DNA from: Streptomyces mobaraensis NBRC 13819 = DSM 40847
GTDB taxonomy: Bacteria > Actinomycetota > Actinomycetes > Streptomycetales > Streptomycetaceae
Assembly (NCBI RefSeq): GCF_017916255.1
Contig: NZ_CP072827.1
Coordinates: forward strand, 744,001-808,000
Reading direction: 5' to 3'
Length of the DNA: 64,000 nt
Position numbers and translations under genes: made by a program
The notes under the pieces: model-generated
Seen by the model: only the letters and a program-made list of their open reading frames with translations
Told to the model about the DNA's origin: nothing
The model's database searches: none
In this document: positions 18,152-26,122 of the stretch, in pieces
How the letters are laid out: every line of letters starts with the position of its first letter
How positions within the stretch are numbered: the stretch's first letter is position 1

Positions 18152-18414
18152 CCGTGCTCCCCGCACGTCCGGTGCCGGGCCGCGGGTCCGGCGTACCCGG
18201 TGGCACCGCGCCCGGCCTCGGCGCGGCGACCGCCGTACGCCGGGAACGGCCCCGCGGTCCGGCACCGGCCGGTCCCTCTCCCTTCTGGAGGAGTCGAAAT
18301 GCCTTGTCCTCTCCCGGCGTTCAGGACCCGGGTGGCACGGGACCACACCACCGTCGGCGGGCGTCGGCGCACCGGGTGGCGGGCCGGGCCCGCCCCACCC
18401 GGCGGCGGCGCGGT

Positions 18415-19449
18415 TCAGCCGCGCGGCGCGCGGACGCGCCACAGGGCGGACGGCCGGTCCTCGCCGCCCGGATGGGACTCGAACGCGATCCACTTCCCGT
18501 CCGGCGACCAGCTGGGCGCACCGTCGTACGAGGAGTCGTGGCGGGTGACGCGGACCGGGCGACCGCCCGTCACCGGCACGGCGAAGATCTGCGGCAGCTC
18601 CAGGCCGCCGGCGGTGGAGGAGAACACCACCCACTTCCCGTCGGGCGACCAGCTGGGGTCGGTGTGCTCGCCGTCCCCCTGGACGGGCAGCTCGCGGAGC
18701 CCGCCGCCGTCCGCGTCCATGACGTACAGGCGCCACTCGTCGCTGCCCTGCCGGCGGCGCTGGAAGACCAGCCGGTCGCCGGCGGGCGACCAGTTGGGCT
18801 GCCGGTTGTCGGTGTGGGTGCCCGGGCCGTCGACCAGCCGGGTGCGTCCGGTGCCGTCGCGCCGGACCTTCCAGAGGGAGCCGTCGCCGCCGGAGCCGCC
18901 CTCGCGCTCGGTGCTCTCCTGGAAGACGATCCACCGGCCGTCCGGGGAGAAGCTGGGCTCCAGGTAGCCGGTGTCGCCGTCGTGTTCCGTCACCCGCTCG
19001 GGCCGGCCGCCGGGGCGCAGCACCCACACCTCGTCGCGGCCCGCGCGGTCGGAGGCGAAGGTGACGCCGGCGGACGGGTTCCAGCTGGTCCCCGGCAGGT
19101 TGACGGCGGCCCGGTCGGACTCGTCCAGCAGCGTCCGGGGGGCCGCCTGCCGCCGGGCGCCGCCCAGGGGGAGGGTGCGCAGGGCGGCGGCGCCGGCGTT
19201 GTAGCCGTCGTGGAAGACCGTGAAGAGGAGGGACGAGCCGTCCGGCGAGAAGGCGGGGTTCTGGGCGCTGGCCCGGCCGCCGGGGCGGTGGAGGAGTTCG
19301 GCACCGTCGCGGCGGGTCTCCGCGCCCGGGCCGGCGGACCGTGGGGAACGGGGGTTCTCACGGTCGTCGGACCCGGAGTCGGAGCCCGCCTCGCAACCCG
19401 TCAGCAGGACGGCGGCGGCGAGCAGGGCGGCGAACGGTCGTCTGCGCAC
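18415..19449 (-). CDS. TolB-like beta-propeller lipoprotein
   Basis: A 344-residue lipoprotein. The lipobox LLTGC places the lipidated Cys at residue 19, followed by a disordered Ser/Asp-rich linker. The rest is a WD40-like (PD40) beta-propeller with at least five blades marked by repeated FSPDGRWIVFQ, WSPAGDRLVF, WSPDGKWVVF and WSPDGKWIAF. The protein should sit on the outer face of the membrane and act in binding or scaffolding; no enzyme site is visible. Same strand as, and upstream of, the XRE gene, but separated by almost 500 bases. Confidence 0.88.
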   Translation of the reverse strand: MRRRPFAALLAAAVLLTGCEAGSDSGSDDRENPRSPRSAGPGAETRRDGAELLHRPGGRASAQNPAFSPDGSSLLFTVFHDGYNAGAAALRTLPLGGARRQAAPRTLLDESDRAAVNLPGTSWNPSAGVTFASDRAGRDEVWVLRPGGRPERVTEHDGDTGYLEPSFSPDGRWIVFQESTEREGGSGGDGSLWKVRRDGTGRTRLVDGPGTHTDNRQPNWSPAGDRLVFQRRRQGSDEWRLYVMDADGGGLRELPVQGDGEHTDPSWSPDGKWVVFSSTAGGLELPQIFAVPVTGGRPVRVTRHDSSYDGAPSWSPDGKWIAFESHPGGEDRPSALWRVRAPRG

Positions 19450-19546
19450 CGGGCCGACGGTAGCGCAGGGGGGCGCTCCGAGTCCGCCGGAGGGCGGGAT
19501 GCCCCGGTTCGCGGTCTCTCCCGCGGTGGCCGGATCAGTCGCCTTC

Positions 19547-20206
19547 TCAGTCGTCTTCCACGATGAGGCCGATGTGCTGGGCCAGGGCGGGGGCCAGGTC
19601 GAAGAGTTGCGGGGTGCTGACGGTGGCGCCGCCCAGGTCGCCCAGCCCGGCGGTGATGCCCAGAGCGGCGGCGTCGCGCAGATCGACCTTGGCCAGCCGG
19701 GCCCGTTCGAACCGGGCGCGGTCCAGGGTGGAACCCGGGAAGCGGACGTCGGTCAGCGTCGCCCCGCCGAAGTCCACGTCCCGCAGCAGGCAGTCGACGA
19801 ACGCCACCTCGCGCAGGGTGGCCCCGCGCAGGTTGACCGAGTCGAGCTTGCACTGGCGGAAGACGACGCGGCGCAGCTCGGCGCCGTGCATCTCGACGCC
19901 CGCGAGGACGCCGGCGGTGAACTCGCCGTCCAGCCAGGTGGTGTCCGCGAGGCTGGTGCCGACCATGCGGACGGTGTGCAGCCACACGTCGTCGAACCGC
20001 GAACGCCGGAGACTGCCGCGCTCGAAGACCGCCGAGGAGAACGCCGCCTCGCTGAAGAGGGAGCTGCCGCCCTGCGCGTCCTCGAAGGCGGAGCCGTCGA
20101 AGTGGACGCTCTCGTAACCGCCGCCCCGCTCCATCGGGCCCGTGAAGGGTTCGAGGCGGTGGGCGTAGGGCAGTTCGGTCAGCTCTCGGGAGGCGGGGAT
20201 GCGCAT
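19547..20206 (-). CDS. Pentapeptide-repeat protein
   Basis: A 219-residue protein dominated by A(D/N)LxX-type pentapeptides (for example SVNLRGATLREVAF and DVDFGGATLTDVRF), expected to fold as a right-handed quadrilateral beta-helix. The C-terminal 40 residues (TPQLFDLAPALAQHIGLIVEDD region) are conserved in actinobacterial members and close the helix. Some relatives mimic DNA and protect gyrase, but nothing here shows that role. ATG 20206 start. Not obviously in an operon. Confidence 0.88.
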   Translation of the reverse strand: MRIPASRELTELPYAHRLEPFTGPMERGGGYESVHFDGSAFEDAQGGSSLFSEAAFSSAVFERGSLRRSRFDDVWLHTVRMVGTSLADTTWLDGEFTAGVLAGVEMHGAELRRVVFRQCKLDSVNLRGATLREVAFVDCLLRDVDFGGATLTDVRFPGSTLDRARFERARLAKVDLRDAAALGITAGLGDLGGATVSTPQLFDLAPALAQHIGLIVEDD

Positions 20207-20257
20207 GCGTCGCAGACTACGGGGTACGGCCGGGCCGCGTGCCCGCCGCCCCCCGTC

Positions 20258-20782
20258 CTACGGCGCGGGGGCCGCGGCGGGTGCGCCGAGTGCCTGCAGG
20301 ACGACGCCGAGCAGCTGCTGGAGGTCGCCAAGGATCTTGGTCACATCGGCGGCGAGGCCGAGGACGTTGGCCGCGGCCAGGTCCATGAGGGCCTGGTTGA
20401 GGTCCTTGACGAGCTGGTCCACCACCTTCTGGACGTCCGCGACGAGGTCCCGCTGGGCGGCGCCCGGCCGGCCCGGCTGGACGTGCGCCTTGACGGAGGC
20501 GCGCAGCCGCGCGGCCTGCTCCGTCAGCTGCCGCTGCATCTCCCGCAACTTGGTGAGATCCGGCTTGGGCGCCTGGAGCTCCTTGCCGATCCGGGCGCCC
20601 AGCGAGAGGATGTCGCCCAGGCTTCCGACCGTGGTCAGCCGGTCGGCGGTGTCCGAGGCGGACACCCCCTCCGCCGCCGGGCGCTCCGGCGCCGGGTCCA
20701 CCGCGAGGGCCGGCCCGGCGACGGCCAGGACCAGCGAGCAGCAGGCCGCTAGGGCGGTGGTGGTCGTTCTGCTGATGCGCAT
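20258..20782 (-). CDS. Secreted alpha-helical protein of unknown function
   Basis: A 174-residue protein. A Sec signal (ALAACCSLVLAVAGPALA) is followed by a mostly helical mature part, with KLREMQRQLTEQAARLRAS and a run of amphipathic helices from VADVQKVVDQLVKDLNQALM onward, likely a coiled coil or helical bundle. It ends in an Ala/Pro tail. ATG 20782 has GGAGGGAG upstream. I do not recognise the family. It is flanked upstream by the large inverted repeat at 20965-21190. Confidence 0.7.
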   Translation of the reverse strand: MRISRTTTTALAACCSLVLAVAGPALAVDPAPERPAAEGVSASDTADRLTTVGSLGDILSLGARIGKELQAPKPDLTKLREMQRQLTEQAARLRASVKAHVQPGRPGAAQRDLVADVQKVVDQLVKDLNQALMDLAAANVLGLAADVTKILGDLQQLLGVVLQALGAPAAAPAP

Positions 20783-20964
20783 GCGGGCAACTCCCTCCAG
20801 GAACGTCCCTCAGGGGGACGAGGCCCACGGTGTGCCGCCGTGCGGGGCCTCGCAACCGCTCGCCGGAGTGGCGCGAGGCGCTTCCGCCGCGGCCCGCACC
20901 CGCTCTGACCTGGCCTCTTGCCGCGGCCGGCCGTTCTTGCCGGGGTCGGCGGGGCGTTCGGCCG

Positions 20965-21190
20965 GGAGGGTGCCCCGGTCCCGCCCCTTCCCGTTTCCTG
21001 CGGGGGCAAGCCCCCGCACCCCCGCAACCGCGCTCCGCGCGGTTGTCCTCAATCGCCGGACGGGCTGAAGTGGGCGCTCAGCCCGAATCCAGCCCGTCCG
21101 GCGATTGAGGACGAGCGGCGAAGCCGCGACAAGGGGGTCCGGGGCGCAGCCCTGGAAGAAACGGGAAGGGGCGGGACCGGGGCACCCTCC
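20965..21190. repeat. 226-base inverted repeat of the Streptomyces intergenic type
   Basis: Two head-to-head copies of one sequence. The outer 33 bases match exactly (20965-20997 against 21158-21190), as do the inner 23 bases (21045-21067 against 21090-21112, beginning CAGCCCGTCCGGCGATTGAG). The inner arms are separated by 22 bases. The middle parts of the arms differ. The same motif recurs between genes in many streptomycetes. It fills most of the 421-base gap 20783-21203, which has no gene. Confidence 0.88.
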
Positions 21191-21203
21191 CCGCCGGGGC
21201 ACA

Positions 21204-21608
21204 ATGCATCACGTGCCCCGAAACACCATCACCCCCACCACCCCCTGCCCCTGCGGCCTCGACGCCACCTACGGCGACTGCTGCGGCGCCTTCCACGAAG
21301 GCGCGAAGCAAGCCCCCACCGCCGAACGCCTCATGCGCTCCCGCTACAGCGCCTTCGCCGTGGGCGACACCGCGTACCTCCTCCGCACCTGGCACTCCAC
21401 GACCCGCCCGCCATCGCTCGACCTCGACCCGACGGTCCGCTGGACGGGGCTGGAGATCCTGGCGGCCTCCGCCGGGACCGCCTTCCACCAGGAGGGCACG
21501 GTGGAGTTCCGCGCCCACTGCGTGGTGCGGGGTCACGAGGACGCGCAGCACGAGCTGAGCCGTTTCGTCCGGGAGAACGGCGCCTGGGTCTACGTGGACG
21601 CCGTCTGA
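21204..21608 (+). CDS. YchJ/UPF0225 family SEC-C zinc protein
   Basis: A 134-residue protein with an N-terminal SEC-C-like zinc motif (CPCG ... YGDCCG ... FHEG) and the YchJ core RLMRSRYSAFAVGDTAYLLRTWH cut to its usual place near residue 40. The remainder is an NTF2-like fold ending FVRENGAWVYVD. The role is unknown; the zinc motif is shared with SecA tails. The start is ATG 21204 (GTG 21213 possible) and begins only 14 bases after the inverted repeat. It overlaps the convergent GNAT gene by 19 bases. Confidence 0.88.
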   Translation: MHHVPRNTITPTTPCPCGLDATYGDCCGAFHEGAKQAPTAERLMRSRYSAFAVGDTAYLLRTWHSTTRPPSLDLDPTVRWTGLEILAASAGTAFHQEGTVEFRAHCVVRGHEDAQHELSRFVRENGAWVYVDAV

Positions 21609-22105
21609 AGGCGCTCCGGCTCCCACTCGGCCACGTAGTACTTCACCCGCTCGTCCTCCCCCACCCTCCGCATCCCGGCGGCCGTCATGACGCGGTGGGA
21701 GGGGACGTTGTCGTGGTCGGCGTCGCCCTTCACGCACCGGATGCCCCGCTCCCGCGCGGACTCCAGGGCCGCGCGCAGCGCCTCGGAGGCGTACCCCTTG
21801 CCGCGCTCGGCGGGCAGCAGCCCGTAGCCGACGGTCACGGCCCCGTCCGCGTCCGCCGGCCCGTGGAAGTCCAGCCCGCCGACCACCCGTCCGTCCTCCC
21901 GGCGCCGTATCTCATAGGCCCCCGGATGCCGCCCGGGCCCCTCACGCTCCGCCGTCAGAAACCGCTGCGCGGCTTTCACGTCGTCGTCCTCCGGATACCC
22001 GGGCACCCAGTGCGGCAGCCGCTCCGGGCGCTCGGCGGCGATGTTCTCGGCCTCGGCGACGGTGAGGCGGTGCAGGATGAGCCGGGTCGTCACAAGATCG
22101 TCCAT
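21590..22105 (-). CDS. GNAT family N-acetyltransferase
   Basis: A 171-residue acetyltransferase of the RimJ/RimL-like branch. It starts LVTTRLILHRLT and has the acetyl-CoA loop in LLPAERGKGYASEAL, then RCVKGDADHDNVPSHRVM with the Asn typical of the branch. Such enzymes acetylate ribosomal proteins, antibiotics or small amines; the substrate here is unknown. ATG 22105 is chosen because it precedes the conserved N-terminus; the frame is open a further 50 codons without similarity. Confidence 0.88.
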   Translation of the reverse strand: MDDLVTTRLILHRLTVAEAENIAAERPERLPHWVPGYPEDDDVKAAQRFLTAEREGPGRHPGAYEIRRREDGRVVGGLDFHGPADADGAVTVGYGLLPAERGKGYASEALRAALESARERGIRCVKGDADHDNVPSHRVMTAAGMRRVGEDERVKYYVAEWEPERLQTAST

Positions 22106-22274
22106 GACCCGATGCGTATCACCCGCCGCCGCGACCCCGCATCGGATTTTGCCGCGGCACGCAACCCGCCTCGGACCGGGTGATGACCCGCCGGGTAATC
22201 GCGGAGCCCCGGCCGCCGCGGGCAGAGTGGGGGCACGGCGAACCGCCGGACTCACAGACGGTCAGGAGACGACG

Positions 22275-22616
22275 ATGCCCGCCTACGCACTCGGTCACTT
22301 CCACAGCACCACCCCGCACCCGGACATCGTCGAGTACGTCGAGCGGATCCAGGGGACGCTGGATCCCTACGAGGGGCGGTTCGTGGTGCACGGTGGGGAG
22401 CTGGACGTGCCGGAGGGGGTGTGGGAGGGGAGTCTGGTGCTGATCGAGTTCCCGGATCTGGAGCGGGCGCGGGAGTGGTACGCGTCGCCCGGGTACCAGG
22501 AGCTGATTCCGCTTCGTACGCCGCACGCCGTGGGGGACGTCGTCCTCGCGGCGGGGGTGCGTTCCGGTTACCAGCCGTCGGAGAAGGCGGAGAGCATTCG
22601 GGCGGCGCTGGCCTGA
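22275..22616 (+). CDS. DUF1330 family protein
   Basis: A 113-residue small dimeric alpha-beta barrel protein of the DUF1330 family. It shows the family pattern of an early HPDIVEYVERI helix, FVVHGGELDVPEG, LVLIEFPDLERAREWY and SPGYQELIPLR. Function unknown; related folds bind small ligands or act as monooxygenases. The SD GGAGACGACG lies just upstream. It is followed by a strong bidirectional hairpin. Confidence 0.88.
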   Translation: MPAYALGHFHSTTPHPDIVEYVERIQGTLDPYEGRFVVHGGELDVPEGVWEGSLVLIEFPDLERAREWYASPGYQELIPLRTPHAVGDVVLAAGVRSGYQPSEKAESIRAALA

Positions 22617-22623
22617 CGGGGAC

Positions 22624-22653
22624 GGGCCGGCGCCGCCGATGAGGCGCCGGCCC
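22624..22653. terminator. Bidirectional terminator hairpin
   Basis: GGGCCGGCGCC (22624-22634) pairs perfectly with GGCGCCGGCCC (22643-22653) over an 8-base loop. It lies between the convergent ends of the DUF1330 and NlpC/P60 genes. Confidence 0.75.
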
Positions 22654-22675
22654 GGAGGGCGTCAGACGTCAGGTG

Positions 22676-23149
22676 TCAGCGGACGCGGCCGTACCAGACG
22701 CTGTTGGTCCAGATCTTCTCCAGGCGGACCTTCTTGCCGGTGCCGGGAGCGTGCCAGATCTTGTTTCCACCCGCGTAGATGCCCACGTGGTAGACGTTGC
22801 TGCCGGAGTGGAAGAACACCAGGTCGCCGACGGAGCGGGAGCCGCGCGAGATGTGCCGCGTGGCGTTGTACTGGTCGGCGGCGACGCGGGGGAGCTTCTT
22901 GCCGGCCTTCTTGAACGAGTAGAGCGTCAGGCCCGAGCAGTCGAAGCGGTTGGGGCCGGTGGCGCCCCACTGGTACGGGGAGCCGCTCTTGGACGCCGCG
23001 ACCTTGACGGCCTGGGCGCCCGGGGTGGCCGCCTGGGCGTCCCCGGCCATGCCGGGGAGCAGGACGGACGCCGCGACGGTGGCGGCGGTGAGGGCCGATG
23101 CGGTTCCGGCCCGGGAGATGAGCGCGGGTATGCGAGGCAGCGCAGACAT
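22676..23149 (-). CDS. Secreted NlpC/P60 peptidoglycan endopeptidase
   Basis: A 157-residue secreted cell-wall hydrolase. The signal peptide ends near AQA. The NlpC/P60 domain fills the rest: catalytic Cys in RFDCSGLTLYSFK, His in VYHVGIY and a third polar residue in IWHAPGTGK. It would cut D-Glu-meso-DAP-type bonds in wall peptides during growth, spore formation or germination. The start is ATG 23149 (GAAGGG 10 bases upstream; ATG 23170 possible). A candidate c-di-AMP riboswitch precedes it, which would tie expression to wall homeostasis. Confidence 0.93.
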   Translation of the reverse strand: MSALPRIPALISRAGTASALTAATVAASVLLPGMAGDAQAATPGAQAVKVAASKSGSPYQWGATGPNRFDCSGLTLYSFKKAGKKLPRVAADQYNATRHISRGSRSVGDLVFFHSGSNVYHVGIYAGGNKIWHAPGTGKKVRLEKIWTNSVWYGRVR

Positions 23150-23164
23150 GCCGAGTAAGCCCTT

Positions 23165-23352
23165 CGTCATCCGCCTGCGAAAGATGACCTGTCGGGTTCG
23201 GGCTGACAAAGTTGCCCGGCCACCATGTGGCTTCACCCCTAGGACCACCGCCATCGTGGTCCGTCTTGCCTGGGTCTCCCGCTCCTGCCGATCCGCGTGT
23301 ATCCGGTCCGCACCCGGAGCGGCGGCAGGACTCGGCGTCCGCCCGGGTCGCC
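23165..23352 (-). promoter_or_regulatory. Candidate ydaO/yuaA c-di-AMP riboswitch
   Basis: On the minus strand, in order: GCCGAGTCCTGCCGCC, then GGGAGACCCAGGCAAGAC, then GGGGTGAAGCCAC, then GCCGGGCAACTTTGTCAGCC, then CCCGACAGGTCATC and CGCAGGCGG just before the NlpC/P60 start. These blocks and their order match the conserved core of the ydaO class (GACCCA, GGGGTGAA, CCCGACAG, GCAGGCG). In Streptomyces this class precedes wall-hydrolase genes such as rpfA. Boundaries are approximate. The remaining gap to 23487 has no gene. Confidence 0.82.
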
Positions 23353-23487
23353 CGCCTCTGTGACGGGTTCTTGGTTGTTCGGTGCATGATCCTGCACCAT
23401 CCACCGGCGAAATCCGGTGTCGAAACGGCCGTCTGTGAGGTTCTTCACGCCGGCCGGAAGGTTTCGTTCCGGCGGCTTGACCCCCTC

Positions 23488-24579
23488 TCAGCAGGGGCGA
23501 CGCCAGGAATTGAGACCGAGTTTCTTCTGCATGGAACTGAGTCCCAGATCCTTGGTCCGGCCGCAGAACTCCCCGGGATCCAGCTTGTATTCGACGTGGA
23601 ACACCGCCTTGCCGCGCTTCACGAAGGGCGCCAGTTTGTCGCATTCGCCGAACTCGGCGCACTGTTCGTTCACGGCGAAGTCGAAGTCGCCGACGAGGTC
23701 CGGGATCTGGTCGAGGTCGTTCTTCAGGCCGACGGACATCCCGCGGTCATGGGCGAGCCGGGCGATCAGGCGGTTGAACGCCAGTTGGTGGGCGGCGGTC
23801 AGGGGGAAGCCGGTCTCGTTCCTGAACCCCTCGGTGAGGTCGGGTTCGACGGCGTCGAAGCCCTTCTTCCGGCACATGTCGAAACGTTCCGCCATGATCG
23901 GTTCAAGGACGTCCAGCCGCCGGATGTCGAGCCACTTCTCGCCCTTCCAGCCCTCGTTGTCCGCGCCGAGCACCGCCTTGGGGAACTTCTTCGCGTCGGG
24001 CCGCCAGTCCTCGTACGCGCCCACGTTGACGTAGCAGACGACCTTGCGGCCGTCGGCGTGCAGCCGTTCCACGGTCGCCGCGTCGTTCTCGAAGCCGTCG
24101 ATGTCGTAGACGGGGACGTCCACCGAGGTGTCGACCTTCCCGTCGAGCTGCCACTGCCAACGGGTGCCGGGGCGCGGCTGCCAGCGCGCCGCCCGGTCGG
24201 CGGGCTTCCCGGACGACGGGGACGACGGAGAGGCCGATTCCGGTGTGGACGGGCCGGCGGACGGGGTGTCCCGGGACGGCGCCGGGCTCGTGCCGCGCCG
24301 GGGTTTCCCGGGCGCCGTGTCCCGGTGGCCGGGCCGGGGTCGCGCCGACGCGCTGGACCTGCCGTCCCGCTCGGGCCCGTCCGCTTGGTCCTCGTCCTCC
24401 GAGCCCGACCCCGAGCAGCCGGCCACGACGAGCAGGGCCGCGGCGGTCAACGCCCCTGCGCCCAGGGCCCGGCGGGCCCCGCGGCGCCGGGGACCGCCCG
24501 GTTCCGGACGTGCGGCTCCCGGAAGTCCGGAGTTCAGGCGCGCGGTTTCCAGGCGCTCGGCGGTGGTGCGGTCTGCCAT
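23488..24579 (-). CDS. GH114 (endo-alpha-1,4-polygalactosaminidase-like) lipoprotein
   Basis: A 363-residue lipoprotein. The lipobox LVVAGC puts the anchor Cys near residue 55 after an unusually long basic N-terminus; a disordered Ser/Pro/Asp-rich linker runs to about 130. The catalytic domain (about 133-360) is the GH114 barrel: WQWQLDG start, VPVYDIDGFEN, KVVCYVNVGAYEDWRPD, then GFDAVEPDLTEGF with the expected acidic pair, and late CAEFGEC. Fungal Ega3 of this family cuts deacetylated galactosaminogalactan, and Pel-locus PelA has a related domain. It is the last gene of the exopolysaccharide operon; its first 46 bases overlap the spherulin-4 gene. Confidence 0.88.
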   Translation of the reverse strand: MADRTTAERLETARLNSGLPGAARPEPGGPRRRGARRALGAGALTAAALLVVAGCSGSGSEDEDQADGPERDGRSSASARPRPGHRDTAPGKPRRGTSPAPSRDTPSAGPSTPESASPSSPSSGKPADRAARWQPRPGTRWQWQLDGKVDTSVDVPVYDIDGFENDAATVERLHADGRKVVCYVNVGAYEDWRPDAKKFPKAVLGADNEGWKGEKWLDIRRLDVLEPIMAERFDMCRKKGFDAVEPDLTEGFRNETGFPLTAAHQLAFNRLIARLAHDRGMSVGLKNDLDQIPDLVGDFDFAVNEQCAEFGECDKLAPFVKRGKAVFHVEYKLDPGEFCGRTKDLGLSSMQKKLGLNSWRRPC

Positions 24580-25211
24580 GGGTTCTCTCCTGTTCCCGGC
24601 ACCGCGCAGTGCACTCCCGCGCCGCGCAGCCCGGCCGTGCGGGACACATGACCGGCCCGCTCCTGGGGCACACCGTAGACCAAGTGGCAGAAGCGTGAGG
24701 GGAGATGGGTCCTCGTCCAGTCGGGGACCCCGGCCCTCCGGTACGCCTCCCAGTCGCCCTCGAAGGTCACGAGCAGGTCGGCGATCCGCGCGTACCCGGG
24801 GTCCGGGTGCGTCCCATGATTGAATACGACCGTACGGCACCCCAACGCCCGTGCGCAGACGGCGAGTCGGCGGTACCGGGCGAGGAACTCGGGGGCCGTG
24901 GGCACCTGGTCGAGGAACACCCCGTCGACGCCGTACCAGCCGCGGTGCCTGCGGACGTCCGCCAGTACCGCGCGCGGGGGGCGGCGCCCGTAGCCCGTGT
25001 CGACGTACCCCAGCACCGGGGCCCCCGCGTCCCGGAGCCGGCCGGCGGCGGTGCGGAAGGCCGGGTCGGGCCGGCGCCCCGGGCCGTCGGCGGCGTTGAG
25101 CACCACGCCGCGCAGCGCGGGGGCGGCCCGCAGCAGGGCCGCCCACGCGCCGGGGTCCACCGCCGGGTGGACGTACAGCGGCACGAGCAGCCGCCGCTCC
25201 CCAGCCGTCAC
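24534..25211 (-). CDS. Spherulin-4 (GH135-like) family protein
   Basis: A 225-residue protein of the spherulation-specific family 4. It matches the family throughout: LLVPLYVHPAVDPGAW, GVVLNAADGPG, APVLGYVDTGYGRRP, then YGVDGVFLDQVPT with the probable catalytic Asp. Fungal Sph3 (GH135) hydrolyses N-acetylated galactosaminogalactan and is needed to make it. No signal peptide is visible, so unlike Sph3 this one may act in the cytoplasm or leave with a partner. GTG 25211 overlaps the stop of the upstream SDR gene (GTGA), and its 3' end overlaps the GH114 gene by 46 bases: tight coupling. Confidence 0.88.
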   Translation of the reverse strand: MTAGERRLLVPLYVHPAVDPGAWAALLRAAPALRGVVLNAADGPGRRPDPAFRTAAGRLRDAGAPVLGYVDTGYGRRPPRAVLADVRRHRGWYGVDGVFLDQVPTAPEFLARYRRLAVCARALGCRTVVFNHGTHPDPGYARIADLLVTFEGDWEAYRRAGVPDWTRTHLPSRFCHLVYGVPQERAGHVSRTAGLRGAGVHCAVPGTGENPWQTAPPPSAWKPRA

Positions 25212-26113
25212 CGCGCCGCCCGCACCGGCCGGAGCCGGGCCTCGGCCCACAGGTCGGCGAGGGTGTCGTCGAACGCGTACTCCGGCCGCCAGCCGAGCGC
25301 CCGGCCGGCGGCCGTGATGTCGGCCTGCTGCCAGGGCAGCGCCGCCGAGCGCGGCGAGCCGTCGCCGCCCTCGTCGACGCGCCCCCGGAACCCGGCGGCC
25401 CGCGCCAGCCCCTCGGCGACCTCCCGGGCCGTGTGCGCCGTCCCGCTCCCGATGTTGAGCACGCCGGTGACCGGCTCCGGGGCGGTGACGGCGAGCGCGA
25501 CCGCGCGGGCCACGTCCCGGGCGTCGACGAAGTCCCGGTGCGCGGAGAGGTCGCCGGTGCGGACGACGCCGTCGGGGCCGGCCTCGCGGATCCCCTCGGC
25601 GAGCCGGCCGGGCAGCGAGGTGGGCGGCGAGCCGGGGCCCAGCGGGTTGAACACCCGCAGCACGAGCGCGTCCAGCCCGGACCCGGTGACCGCCAGGGTG
25701 CCGGCCAGCTTGGCGGCGCCGTAGAGGCCGAGCGGGGCGGTGGGCGCGGACTCGGTGAGCGAACGGGCGCCGTCCCCCGCCCCGTACTCGGCGGCCGACC
25801 CGAGGTGCACCAGCCGGGCGGCGGGCGCGGCCAGCCGCAGCGCCTCGCACAGCACCGCCGGGCCGCGCGCGTTGACGGCGGTCAGGGCGGTGGCGGTGCC
25901 ACCGGTGACCCCCGCGCAGTTGACGACGGTGTCGGGGGCCGCGCCGCGCAGGGCGACGGCCAGGTCGGCGGGGTCGGCGCCGGCCAGGTCGCAGGGGAGG
26001 GCGGCGCCCGGCGACCGGCCGCCGTCGAGCACCCGCGCGCCGGGAAGGGCGCGCAGCCGCTCGGCGGTGTGCCGGCCCAGGAAGCCGGTCGCGCCCAGGA
26101 CGAGGATCCGCAT
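25208..26113 (-). CDS. NAD(P)-dependent sugar epimerase/reductase (SDR)
   Basis: A 301-residue extended SDR. The cofactor loop is GATGFLG at residues 8-14 and the catalytic pair is in LYGAAK (YxxxK). A Ser-rich strand (VHLGSAAEYG) precedes it, and DFVDARDVARAV and a C-terminal helix close the substrate side. It resembles dTDP-4-dehydrorhamnose reductases and 4-epimerases. Next to a LegB-like 4,6-dehydratase it would reduce or epimerise a 4-keto-6-deoxy sugar nucleotide (inference). It sits nine bases after the nucleotidyltransferase stop and overlaps the spherulin-4 start. Confidence 0.87.
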   Translation of the reverse strand: MRILVLGATGFLGRHTAERLRALPGARVLDGGRSPGAALPCDLAGADPADLAVALRGAAPDTVVNCAGVTGGTATALTAVNARGPAVLCEALRLAAPAARLVHLGSAAEYGAGDGARSLTESAPTAPLGLYGAAKLAGTLAVTGSGLDALVLRVFNPLGPGSPPTSLPGRLAEGIREAGPDGVVRTGDLSAHRDFVDARDVARAVALAVTAPEPVTGVLNIGSGTAHTAREVAEGLARAAGFRGRVDEGGDGSPRSAALPWQQADITAAGRALGWRPEYAFDDTLADLWAEARLRPVRAAR

Positions 26114-26122
26114 GCGGGTCGT

